Assembly (NCBI GenBank): GCA_016214445.1
Contig: JACROM010000059.1
Span: 1 to 10,158, forward strand
Direction of reading: 5' to 3'
DNA from: Microcaldota archaeon
GTDB taxonomy: Archaea; Micrarchaeota; Micrarchaeia; Norongarragalinales; Norongarragalinaceae
Length of the DNA: 10,158 nucleotides
Position 1 is the stretch's first letter. Every line of letters begins with the position of its first letter. The notes under the pieces were generated by a model. It saw only the letters and a program-made list of their open reading frames with translations, ran no database searches and was not told where the DNA came from. Positions 1-5,139 of the stretch are shown piece after piece. Both the position numbers and the translations under genes were made by a program.

Positions 1-60
1 AAAAAATGCATTTCAAAACAAAGGAACACTATTTTTGTCCCACACCCTGTTTTTAGCGAA

Positions 61-180
61 GCCATCGTTCTTTGCGAGCGATGGCGACCAACTGGTTTAG
101 CGTAAGCGCTCGTACGGAGCTTTGCGTTCGATGCTCAAAGCATCGATCGCTTCAGCCGTTGCAACGAGCGCAACCTCCGT
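61..180. repeat. Hairpin cluster ending in a three-way-junction inverted repeat
   Basis: No gene is supported here. A 7-bp hairpin (61-67 with 79-85) is followed by a 67-nt unit that closes on itself: a 6-bp outer stem ACGGAG/CTCCGT (114-119 with 175-180) encloses two hairpins. The first pairs CGATGCT with AGCATCG (129-135 with 139-145, 3-nt loop), extended by 3 bp at 124-126/148-150. The second pairs GTTGC with GCAAC (158-162 with 170-174). The layout (outer stem plus two arms) matches the elements at 4353-4428 and 4525-4657. The word GGCGACCAAC at 83-92 recurs exactly at 4429-4438. It could be a structured RNA or a short palindromic mobile element; the sequence does not decide. Confidence 0.55.
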
Positions 181-224
181 TTGTTTAGTTCTGCGCCGGG
201 CCGTAAAGTGAACAGCCGGTTGAA

Positions 225-370
225 GTTTTGCCGAGTTCGGTCAGGCAACGCCGAAATATAGCAAAACGCGGAAGTCTAGCAACTGCGGCACCTGCGTTTT
301 GTTTTTTACGCGCCTCCAACTTGTCGGTGCGTTCAGTGCATGTGCGCCGGTTTTCAAGCAGGGCGCGCGT
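225..370. repeat. Nested inverted repeats with two mutually exclusive stems
   Basis: GTTTTGC (225-231) pairs with GCAAAAC (261-267) around an inner stem TTCGG/CCGAA (236-240 with 251-255). The same GCAAAAC segment also pairs perfectly on its other side: CAAAACGC (262-269) with GCGTTTTG (294-301), and that second stem is followed by a T6 run (302-307). The two stems cannot form together. Next comes CGCGCC/GGCGCG (309-314 with 362-367), with inner pairing near 325-331 and 343-349. The short open frames across this stretch have no recognisable protein features and look random. The alternative pairing resembles a switch, but no ligand-binding motif is recognised and the strand transcribed is unknown. 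Confidence 0.45.
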
Positions 371-389
371 CGAGTGTAGCAAGGCCGCC

Positions 390-481
390 ACAGCAGTTCG
401 TGAAGGGTTTCCCGAACTGCTGTTTACGATACCGCAAAGCGAGGCTATGGAAAGCAAGCCGTTGGCATAAGGCGGCTTGCT
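390..481. repeat. Two strong perfect hairpins downstream of the abiE operon
   Basis: An 11-bp perfect stem (390-400 with 413-423, 12-nt loop) is followed by a 9-bp perfect stem AGCAAGCCG/CGGCTTGCT (453-461 with 473-481, 11-nt loop). They lie 3' of the abiE toxin gene, which is read on the minus strand, so they could protect or end that transcript, but no T-run follows on that strand. The word CGCAAAGCGA (433-442) between them recurs exactly at 4370-4379 in another hairpin element. Rest of 1-552: a weaker CCTG/CAGG hairpin (539-542 with 548-551) just beyond the toxin stop codon; otherwise nothing recognised. Confidence 0.5.
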
Positions 482-552
482 GTACATTACTTTACAATAG
501 CACTATAGAATCTCGTCCGCTTGCATTGCAGGTCCTTCCCTGATCGGCAGGT

Positions 553-1512
553 TCACTGCAAGAACTTGAGTTCCTCCGCTTCCCTGATTTTCTGCAATAC
601 CGGCAACAATTCATTCCTCGCGTAGCCTTCCAAGGCTCTGGAATCCAGGGGCTCCGTCAATAATTTTTGTTCCTCCAATGCCTTCTGCAATAATCCGCTT
701 AAATGCCCGCTGAGGTTTGAGAGTACGCCGCGCAACGTGCCCATCCCGAAACCGTTCTTACGGCTTTGAAGGATTTTTTTAACGACCAAAACCGCCAACT
801 CGTTTTTCCCAATCCTGACCCCTTTTTGTTCCAGCTTGAACAAATCAAGCAAATCCCTGCCGACGTTGTGCTCCCTCAACTTCCTCGTCAAGACACATCG
901 GTATTTTTCAACGAGTATCTCCTTTTCGTCATAGACTTGAACCTCGTGGCTTCCAATTAATTCCCTAAATTTTTCCAGGTTCGGGTGAGGCTGGAGCTTA
1001 TCGGTTCCCCTGACTTCAACTAGCCGCGTTTTGAATGGGGTGAAGAGGAATAATTCGTTGAATGAAACAGACAACTTGAGTGCCACGCCGTCATTCGTTG
1101 CAATGACGTACGACCGGTAATTGTGTTCCGTATGCGACCTTACTTCGGCAGTCCATCCTAATTGGGAAACCGACTGCAAAATCAAGTCATCAACTTTTTT
1201 CCGGTTTTTCGCGTCATTTTTGCGGGGGATGAAGGACAAGTCAATGTCCTCGCTGAAACGGTAGTAATCCAAGTAATATTTTACGAGGCACGTTCCGCCC
1301 TTGAAAACCAGGTTCCTGAACGCCCAAGGGCTTGAATAAATCCTGGAAAGAAGCAGGGTCAGCTTCAAGTCCTTGAGCAGGAAATTGCGGTCTTTTTCCC
1401 GGAAAACCCCTTCCCGTATGAGTTGGTCTGCAATGAAGCCATAGGGCGCGTGAACTGTTTCCGCCCGGTCCCTTAATTCAAGGTTTTTCTTCAGCTCTTC
1501 GCCGGTTTTCAT
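553..1512 (-). CDS. AbiEii-like nucleotidyltransferase, toxin of a type IV TA system
   Basis: This 319-residue protein looks like the toxin half of an AbiE toxin-antitoxin/abortive-infection pair. Family members are nucleotidyltransferases that arrest growth; some are reported to modify tRNA acceptor ends. Visible motifs: FKGGT (70-74) followed by FSEDIDL (86-92), which gives the GG...DxD metal/nucleotide signature with D89 and D91; LKLSVSF (145-151) at the place of the third motif; and an EKY...R...RDLLDL block (202-224) matching the helical motif IV. The C-terminal third is Leu/Lys-rich helix. Its ATG overlaps the TGA of the upstream antitoxin gene (ATGA), so translation is probably coupled. 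All expected catalytic residues appear present. Family assignment is from remembered motifs; the actual target is unknown. Confidence 0.82.
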   Translation of the reverse strand: MKTGEELKKNLELRDRAETVHAPYGFIADQLIREGVFREKDRNFLLKDLKLTLLLSRIYSSPWAFRNLVFKGGTCLVKYYLDYYRFSEDIDLSFIPRKNDAKNRKKVDDLILQSVSQLGWTAEVRSHTEHNYRSYVIATNDGVALKLSVSFNELFLFTPFKTRLVEVRGTDKLQPHPNLEKFRELIGSHEVQVYDEKEILVEKYRCVLTRKLREHNVGRDLLDLFKLEQKGVRIGKNELAVLVVKKILQSRKNGFGMGTLRGVLSNLSGHLSGLLQKALEEQKLLTEPLDSRALEGYARNELLPVLQKIREAEELKFLQ

Positions 1513-2168
1513 GCGGCAAGCCTCTCGATTATGGGGTTAAACAACGGGTAATCCGAGTACAGTCTGCTATCCCTGATAATTCGCTTGTTGCTTTTGGCCA
1601 ATTCGCGGCAGGCCAACAAAAACGCGGGGACGTTCAGTTTCAGGTAATAATAACAGTAATCGAGGGCCGTCCGGACTTGGTTGGAAAAGCGCGCTCTCGT
1701 CTTGCCGAATTGCCTGACCTCGATTCCCTTGTTGAAATTGCCGTATTTTAAGTTGCGGAACACCAACGTCAAGCCCATGAACGCCGTTTTTTGCGGTTCA
1801 AAGTCGTTGGTTATGATGTTTAATTCCCTCAAGGACTGCCAGCTCCTGCCGCCAAAATAATCCGCGCTGGACAACCCGAAATACCACCTGCTTCCGAACC
1901 GGTAATTAAGCAAGCCGGCAACCGCTTCTTCTGCGGATAATTCCAGGGTCCGGTTAAGGTATTCCTCCGGTTTTCTGATAAGGTAAACGCCCTTAAAGCA
2001 GGACCTGAGCAAGTAGCCTTTCCTGGTCATTGACTGCAAAATCGGGTATTCCTTGAAACCGCGGGACCTGCAGGCTTCGAAGACGTCGCGGGTGGAAACT
2101 ATCCTCTTGTTGGAGGCCAGCAAATAACCCCAAATTTCGTCGATTTTATCCAGCTTGCCGAAACCCAT
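1509..2168 (-). CDS. AbiEi-like winged-helix antitoxin/transcriptional regulator
   Basis: A 219-residue protein directly upstream of, and overlapping by 4 nt, the AbiEii-like toxin. Residues about 1-65 look like a winged helix (IDEIWGYLLASNKRIVST, then a recognition-like helix ending GYLLRSCFKGVYLI, where GVY is the wing strand). The middle has the YFGLSSADYFG segment seen in AbiEi-like proteins, and the C-terminal part (about 160-219) is basic. Known AbiEi antitoxins repress their own promoter through inverted repeats and neutralise the toxin without direct binding (type IV); autoregulation here is inferred. ATG at 2168 is preceded by GGCGAT with 4 nt spacing, a plausible archaeal ribosome binding site. 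It lacks any metal or protease motif that would suggest another role. Confidence 0.75.
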   Translation of the reverse strand: MGFGKLDKIDEIWGYLLASNKRIVSTRDVFEACRSRGFKEYPILQSMTRKGYLLRSCFKGVYLIRKPEEYLNRTLELSAEEAVAGLLNYRFGSRWYFGLSSADYFGGRSWQSLRELNIITNDFEPQKTAFMGLTLVFRNLKYGNFNKGIEVRQFGKTRARFSNQVRTALDYCYYYLKLNVPAFLLACRELAKSNKRIIRDSRLYSDYPLFNPIIERLAA

Positions 2169-2171
2169 GTC

Positions 2172-2220
2172 AATCGCCTAAATATATTGAAAGTATAATA
2201 AAGCAAGTAATATATAAGCG
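2172..2220 (-). promoter_or_regulatory. AT-rich promoter of the abiE operon
   Basis: Upstream of the antitoxin start, read on the minus strand, are three A/T-rich box candidates: CTTATATATT near 2208-2217, CTTTATTATA near 2194-2203 and the palindrome AATATATT at 2181-2188. The first two lie about 45 and 30 nt from the ATG, so a transcript with a leader of roughly 4-19 nt is expected. The density of self-complementary A/T words would suit binding of the antitoxin, but no clean long operator repeat is seen. Confidence 0.4.
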
Positions 2221-2254
2221 TTTTCAAACAAAAAACCAGTGGTTGACGGAGGGG

Positions 2255-2304
2255 GGCTCTGCTGGAAGTCTGGAGTTATTCCTGCCAGCATGTTTTTTGT
2301 TTGC
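2255..2304 (+). terminator. Hairpin plus T-run in the aIF2 gamma upstream region
   Basis: TGCTGG (2260-2265) pairs with CCAGCA (2285-2290) around a 19-nt loop and is followed at once by a T-rich stretch (TGTTTTTTGTTTG). The shape is terminator-like on the plus strand, yet no plus-strand gene lies before it, so it may end a short unrecognised RNA that starts in the divergent promoter region or may have no function. The rest of 2169-2484 holds promoter signals for the two flanking operons and a possible small ORF listed separately. Confidence 0.25.
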
Positions 2305-2358
2305 GTGTGCTTAAAGCGGGTTCGTTGATTTTTTTGTGGTATTCCCTTCAGGAGGAGG

Positions 2359-2469
2359 ATGTCGTTTGTTCCATTTTTTGAGCTGGACGATGCAGCAGGC
2401 AGTTGGGCGGAACCCGGGCCATCAAAGGCTTTTTATTGCATTCAGGGCATACCCCCTTACGCCTTTTAG
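2359..2469 (+). CDS. Possible 36-residue leader ORF before aIF2 gamma
   Basis: An ATG at 2359 sits right after GGAGGAGG, the strongest Shine-Dalgarno-like string in the window (GGAGG to ATG spacing 3 nt, which is short), and opens 36 codons ending in TAG 15 nt before the aIF2 gamma ATG. The product starts MSFVPFFELDDAAG and has no recognised domain. It could be a leader peptide, a small unknown protein or chance. The proposed aIF2 gamma TATA box lies inside it, which argues against its being on that transcript. A competing open frame with CPEC...NCLLH lies on the opposite strand of the same DNA. Confidence 0.2.
   Translation: MSFVPFFELDDAAGSWAEPGPSKAFYCIQGIPPYAF
2428..2437 (+). promoter_or_regulatory. 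Candidate TATA box of the aIF2 gamma-adk operon
   Basis: AGGCTTTTTATTG holds a T/A-rich box centred near 2433, about 52 nt before the aIF2 gamma ATG, predicting a start near 2459 and a leader of about 25 nt that would still include the GGTG ribosome binding site at 2475-2478. A second AT-rich string (TTTTAGTAT, 2464-2472) is too close to the ATG for anything except an internal start. Confidence 0.3.
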
Positions 2470-2484
2470 TATCCGGTGTATTTC

Positions 2485-3684
2485 ATGCAGGCAGAAGTGA
2501 ACATAGGCACTATTGGCCATGTAGACCACGGCAAGTCCACCCTAGTTTACAGCATAACCGGCAAAAAAACGGACACCCACTCGCAGGAAATCAAACGAGG
2601 AATAACCATAAAGCTCGGTTACGCGGACGCGGCCATAATGAAGTGCGGGTCGTGTGGGAAATACTCGGTGAAGGAGCGGTGCGGCAAGTGCGGCGGTTCC
2701 ACGAAGCCTGCCAGGATTGTTTCTTTTGTGGACGCGCCAGGGCACGAGACCCTCATGGCTACTGTGATAGCGGCTTCTTCTGTGATGGACGGGGCGCTGT
2801 TCGTCATCGCAGCTAACGAAAGGTGCCCGCAGCCCCAGACAGCCGAACACTTGATGATAATGGAGGCTGCTGGAATCAAGAACGTCATAATCGTGCAGAA
2901 CAAGGTTGACTTGGTGCCGAAACAGCTCGCGCTGGAGCACTACAAGGAAATAAGGACCTTCCTCAAGGGCACGCCCTACGAGAATTCGCCTGTTGTGCCT
3001 ACTGCAGCTCAGTCAGGCGTCAACATTGAAGCAGTTCTTCAAGCCATACAGGAAACTATTCCGACCCCAACGCGCACAGCTGGCGAAAAGCTCAGGATGC
3101 ACGTCGTCAGGAGTTTTGACATCAACAGGCCCGGCACCGAAATAAGCAAGCTCGTAGGCGGGGTTTTGGGAGTTGCCATAAAGTCCGGCAGGCTTTCGAA
3201 AGGACAGGAAATAGAAATCCGGCCCGGAGTGCTGAGGGTCAGGAAAGGCAAGGAGTCCTACGAGGGCATCAAGACGAAAGTCATTGACGTCCACGCAGGC
3301 AAGTCCGCACTTGAAGAGGCAGGCCCAGGAGGCCTCATAGCTTTGGCTACTGACCTCGACCCTTCCTTAAGCAAGGCCGACTCGCTTGTTGGCTGCCTGG
3401 CTGGCCCGGTTGGCTCGCTTCCGCCTGTAAAGAGCGAATTAAGCGTTGAAATAAAGACCATGCCGAGGCTGCTCGAGAAATTCCAGCCCACTTTCACCCC
3501 CAACGAGCCGCTTGTTTTGGGCGTGGGAACCTGCACTACAGTTGGTTTTGTTACCAGCACCAAGAAGAACAAGGTCTCGCTGCTGTTGAAGAAGCCGGTT
3601 GCTATTGATTCAGGTGATTTGATAGCGGTAATGCGCCGCTCCCAGAACAGGTGGCGCTTTTACGGCACCGCAAAAGAGGTTTAG
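2485..3684 (+). CDS. eif2g: Translation initiation factor aIF2 subunit gamma
   Basis: The GTPase core of the heterotrimeric archaeal initiation factor 2, which binds GTP and carries initiator Met-tRNA to the small ribosomal subunit. From the ATG at 2485 (399 residues) the GTPase motifs are in order: G1 GHVDHGKST (11-19), G2 Thr in RGIT (38-41), G3 DAPGH (83-87), G4 NKVD (139-142). Between G2 and G3 a zinc knuckle has four cysteines, CGSC...CGKC (C54, C57, C66, C69), typical of the gamma subunit and absent from EF-Tu. The C-terminal half carries the two beta-barrel domains, ending RWRFYGTAKEV. GGTG 6 nt before this ATG supports it over a GTG nine bases upstream, which lies within that ribosome binding site. 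The G5 segment is PTAAQSG rather than the usual SA form. Adenylate kinase follows after 6 nt. Confidence 0.96.
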   Translation: MQAEVNIGTIGHVDHGKSTLVYSITGKKTDTHSQEIKRGITIKLGYADAAIMKCGSCGKYSVKERCGKCGGSTKPARIVSFVDAPGHETLMATVIAASSVMDGALFVIAANERCPQPQTAEHLMIMEAAGIKNVIIVQNKVDLVPKQLALEHYKEIRTFLKGTPYENSPVVPTAAQSGVNIEAVLQAIQETIPTPTRTAGEKLRMHVVRSFDINRPGTEISKLVGGVLGVAIKSGRLSKGQEIEIRPGVLRVRKGKESYEGIKTKVIDVHAGKSALEEAGPGGLIALATDLDPSLSKADSLVGCLAGPVGSLPPVKSELSVEIKTMPRLLEKFQPTFTPNEPLVLGVGTCTTVGFVTSTKKNKVSLLLKKPVAIDSGDLIAVMRRSQNRWRFYGTAKEV

Positions 3685-3690
3685 AGGAAA

Positions 3691-4305
3691 ATGAGAATAA
3701 TTCTTCTGGGCGCTCCAGGAAGCGGAAAAGGAACTCAAGCGGTTGTTTTGGCAAAGGAGTTCGACCTGCAGCACGTTTCAACAGGCGACCTGCTGAGGGC
3801 CGAGGTTGCAGTCCAGAGCGAACTGGGCAAAAAAGCCAAAGAGTTCATGGACAGGGGAGAACTGGTTCCTGACGCTTTGGTTGTTAAAATGATCGCTTCC
3901 CGTTTGCAGAAAGATTTTGTTTTGGATGGCTTCCCGCGCAGCATTGGCCAAGCGGAAGCATTGGAGAAAGTGCTCGCTGAAAAGAAATCGTTAATTGATT
4001 TTGTTCTCAACATCGTCGTAAGCGACGAAACAGTCGTCTCGCGTCTTGGGCGGCGCTTGGTGTGCGGCAATTGCAAGGCGGTTTTCAAGGAGGGCGTTGC
4101 CAAATGCGGCGAGTGCGGGGGCGCTTTGGTCAAGAGGAAGGACGACAACCCGGAAACCATAAGGGATCGCTTGAGGGTTTACCGTGAAAAAACGAAGCCG
4201 TTGGAAGACTATTACGAAAAGACGGGCCTGCTGAAGAATATCGACGGCGAAGGCAGTTCGGAAGAAGTCTTTGAAAGGATTAAGAAGGTTTTGGGTAAAG
4301 ACTGA
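3691..4305 (+). CDS. adk: Adenylate kinase, zinc-LID (bacterial) type
   Basis: Cytoplasmic AMP kinase (ATP + AMP to 2 ADP), 204 residues. Visible: P-loop GAPGSGKGT (7-15), AMP-site STGD (30-33), DGFPR (79-83), and the LID region with arginines RR (121-122) and a four-cysteine zinc site C125, C128, C139, C142 (CGNC...CGEC), then RKDDNPETIRDRL (149-161). It is the bacterial-type enzyme with a structural zinc LID, not the archaeal AdkA family. The start ATG lies 6 nt after the aIF2 gamma stop, with AGAGGA overlapping that stop as ribosome binding site, so the two are co-transcribed. Pairing with aIF2 gamma may reflect growth-linked nucleotide supply; that is inference. All catalytic residues are present. 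Confidence 0.95.
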   Translation: MRIILLGAPGSGKGTQAVVLAKEFDLQHVSTGDLLRAEVAVQSELGKKAKEFMDRGELVPDALVVKMIASRLQKDFVLDGFPRSIGQAEALEKVLAEKKSLIDFVLNIVVSDETVVSRLGRRLVCGNCKAVFKEGVAKCGECGGALVKRKDDNPETIRDRLRVYREKTKPLEDYYEKTGLLKNIDGEGSSEEVFERIKKVLGKD

Positions 4306-4342
4306 TTTTCGGTTGTTTATTTTTCTCTTTTCTTTCTTTTCG
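4306..4342 (+). terminator. T-rich terminator after adk
   Basis: Immediately after the adk stop codon the plus strand is strongly pyrimidine-rich with repeated T4-T5 runs (TTTATTTTTCTC, TTTTCTTTC, TTTTCG), the usual archaeal termination signal. It ends the aIF2 gamma-adk operon before the oppositely oriented tRNA gene. Confidence 0.55.
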
Positions 4343-4352
4343 CTAGGCCGCA

Positions 4353-4428
4353 TTTTCTTTCGCAAACAACGCAAAGCGAAGCTTTGCGGTGCCCCACAAA
4401 CGCGAAAGCGTTTGTGCGGGAAAGAAAA
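4353..4428. repeat. Three-way-junction inverted repeat beside the tRNA-Lys 3' end
   Basis: A perfect 9-bp outer stem TTTTCTTTC/GAAAGAAAA (4353-4361 with 4420-4428) encloses two perfect hairpins: CGCAAAGC/GCTTTGCG (4370-4377 with 4381-4388, GAA loop) and CACAAACGC/GCGTTTGTG (4395-4403 with 4408-4416, GAAA tetraloop). The unit ends 9 nt from the tRNA discriminator base. Read on the minus strand, the tRNA is followed by GTTGGTCGCC and then TTTTCTTTC, so the outer stem also supplies the T-run expected to end the tRNA transcript. The stable GAAA loop suggests selection as RNA structure, though a DNA-level palindromic element is equally possible. Confidence 0.6.
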
Positions 4429-4437
4429 GGCGACCAA

Positions 4438-4512
4438 CGGGCTCGGCGGGATTCGGACCCACGGCCTCCTGGTTAAAAGCCAGGCGCTCTAGCCAAGCTG
4501 AGCTACGAGCCC
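4438..4512 (-). tRNA. tRNA-Lys (anticodon UUU)
   Basis: Full cloverleaf on the minus strand, 75 nt including discriminator G73: acceptor GGGCTCG/CGAGCCC, D arm GCTC...GAGC, anticodon stem CCTGG/CCAGG with loop CTTTTAA (anticodon TTT), five-base variable region AGGCC, and T arm GTGGG/CCCGC with loop TCCGAAT. All stems are complete apart from one G-T pair in the T arm. CCA is not encoded, as common in archaea, and no intron is present. The T loop starts TCC rather than the usual TTC. A weak box GCTATATTCA (4547-4556) about 40 nt upstream might be its promoter; it overlaps the inverted-repeat element on that side. Confidence 0.95.
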
Positions 4513-4524
4513 ACTAGAATTATG

Positions 4525-4657
4525 GCAAACCCAGAAAGTAATGCGATGAATATAGCAAACCAAGAAAATAACACGACGAAACAGTCTTGGTTTGCTATCT
4601 ACCAAACGGCGCGAAAGTTTCGCAAAACTTTCGCGGTTTGGTATAATCTGGGTTTGC
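4525..4657. repeat. Large three-way-junction inverted repeat with tandem 30-nt direct repeat
   Basis: Three perfect or near-perfect stems close into one junction. Outer: GCAAACCCAGA/TCTGGGTTTGC, 11 bp (4525-4535 with 4647-4657). Arm 1: ATAGCAAACCAAGA/TCTTGGTTTGCTAT, 14 bp (4552-4565 with 4585-4598). Arm 2: TACCAAAC/GTTTGGTA (4600-4607 with 4636-4643) continued, after a 2-nt bulge, by CGCGAAAGTTT/AAACTTTCGCG (4610-4620 with 4625-4635) with a CGCA loop. The 5' sides of the outer stem and arm 1 are also direct repeats: 4521-4550 and 4551-4580 match at 24 of 30 positions with no gap. No protein-like frame. It lies between the tRNA-Lys gene and the PIN promoter. Confidence 0.65.
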
Positions 4658-4743
4658 TGGACTGCAGGACACGACTATTAGCCTGTAATGCTTTCGCGTC
4701 TTGCTGTTAAGCAATTCTATTTAGGAACAAATAAAGCCGTTTG

Positions 4744-4750
4744 CTTATAA
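4744..4750 (+). promoter_or_regulatory. TATA box of the PIN-rpo7-spt4-rps24e-rps27ae operon
   Basis: CTTATAA is centred about 26.5 nt before the ATG at 4774, the normal TATA-to-start distance in archaea, so the transcript probably begins at or next to the start codon (leaderless). No Shine-Dalgarno string precedes that ATG, which agrees. Confidence 0.55.
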
Positions 4751-4773
4751 GCGCTACGGAACATCATTTTCAA

Positions 4774-5127
4774 ATGGAAGTGTTTTTGGACACGAACTTT
4801 ATTGCGGCCGCGCTTGAGGCAAGGGTCAGGGTCAGGGAAGAGCTTGGGCGGAACGGAGGCGGGAAAGTGGAGTTCCTGGTCCTGTCGTCAGTTCTTGAAG
4901 AAGTGGAAAAGCTGCCCGCCAAGGAAAAGAGCGAAGCAAAATTGTTCCTGAAATCTGAGGAGTTTGAAGTGGTGGAGGCGAAGGGCGACGTGGACCGGTC
5001 GCTTGCGAAGGAAGCCAAAACCCGTTCAGCTGCAGTTGCAACACTTGATTCCGGGCTTAAAAAAAGGTTAAAAAGCCTCGGCGTACAGGTTATTACACTA
5101 TCCAAGAATAGGCTTGTTCTTGTTTGA
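4774..5127 (+). CDS. PIN-domain protein, FCF1/UTP24-like
   Basis: A 117-residue PIN nuclease fold. It opens MEVFLDTNFI, with the first acidic residue D6 in the DTN motif; SSVLEEVEKL gives the second acidic position (E42/E43); D74 in DVDRSL and D92 in VATLDSGLKKRL complete the expected cluster. The end, LGVQVITLSKNRLVLV, is like FCF1-type archaeal PIN proteins, which are thought to process pre-rRNA, rather than the VapC toxins. No antitoxin gene is adjacent, and the neighbours are rpo7, spt4 and ribosomal genes, which supports a housekeeping RNA role. The start at 4774 was preferred over an upstream TTG because of the TATA spacing and because the PIN strand begins there. RNA target is inferred only. 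Confidence 0.8.
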   Translation: MEVFLDTNFIAAALEARVRVREELGRNGGGKVEFLVLSSVLEEVEKLPAKEKSEAKLFLKSEEFEVVEAKGDVDRSLAKEAKTRSAAVATLDSGLKKRLKSLGVQVITLSKNRLVLV

Positions 5128-5139
5128 ATCGGTGATTGT

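Noticed and set aside
225..300. Possible SRP RNA (GGTCAGGC resembles the helix 8 entry) or RNase P RNA (GGAAGTC)
   Set aside because: The GGAAGGGAGCAGC-like SRP loop and the conserved RNase P CR-I and CR-V strings are absent, so the resemblance is only a few bases.
185..487. 100-codon minus-strand and 80-codon plus-strand open frames in the left hairpin region
   Set aside because: No recognisable motif, no ribosome binding site or TATA spacing, and both run through perfect inverted repeats whose translated sequence looks random.
1..552. CRISPR array
   Set aside because: The repeats are inverted hairpins of differing sequence, without regular direct repeats and spacers, and no cas gene is present.
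4438..4512. Integration (attachment) site at tRNA-Lys
   Set aside because: No direct copy of the tRNA 3' end and no integrase gene is seen in the window; only a 10-mer trailer word recurs.
4522..4710. 62-codon open frame with ANPESNAMN/IANQENNTT repeat
   Set aside because: The repeat is fully explained by the 30-nt tandem DNA repeat in the three-way-junction element; there is no other protein-like feature.
4774..5127. VapC toxin of a type II toxin-antitoxin pair
   Set aside because: No small antitoxin gene is adjacent, and the gene lies in the conserved rpo7-spt4-ribosomal cluster with an FCF1-like C-terminus.
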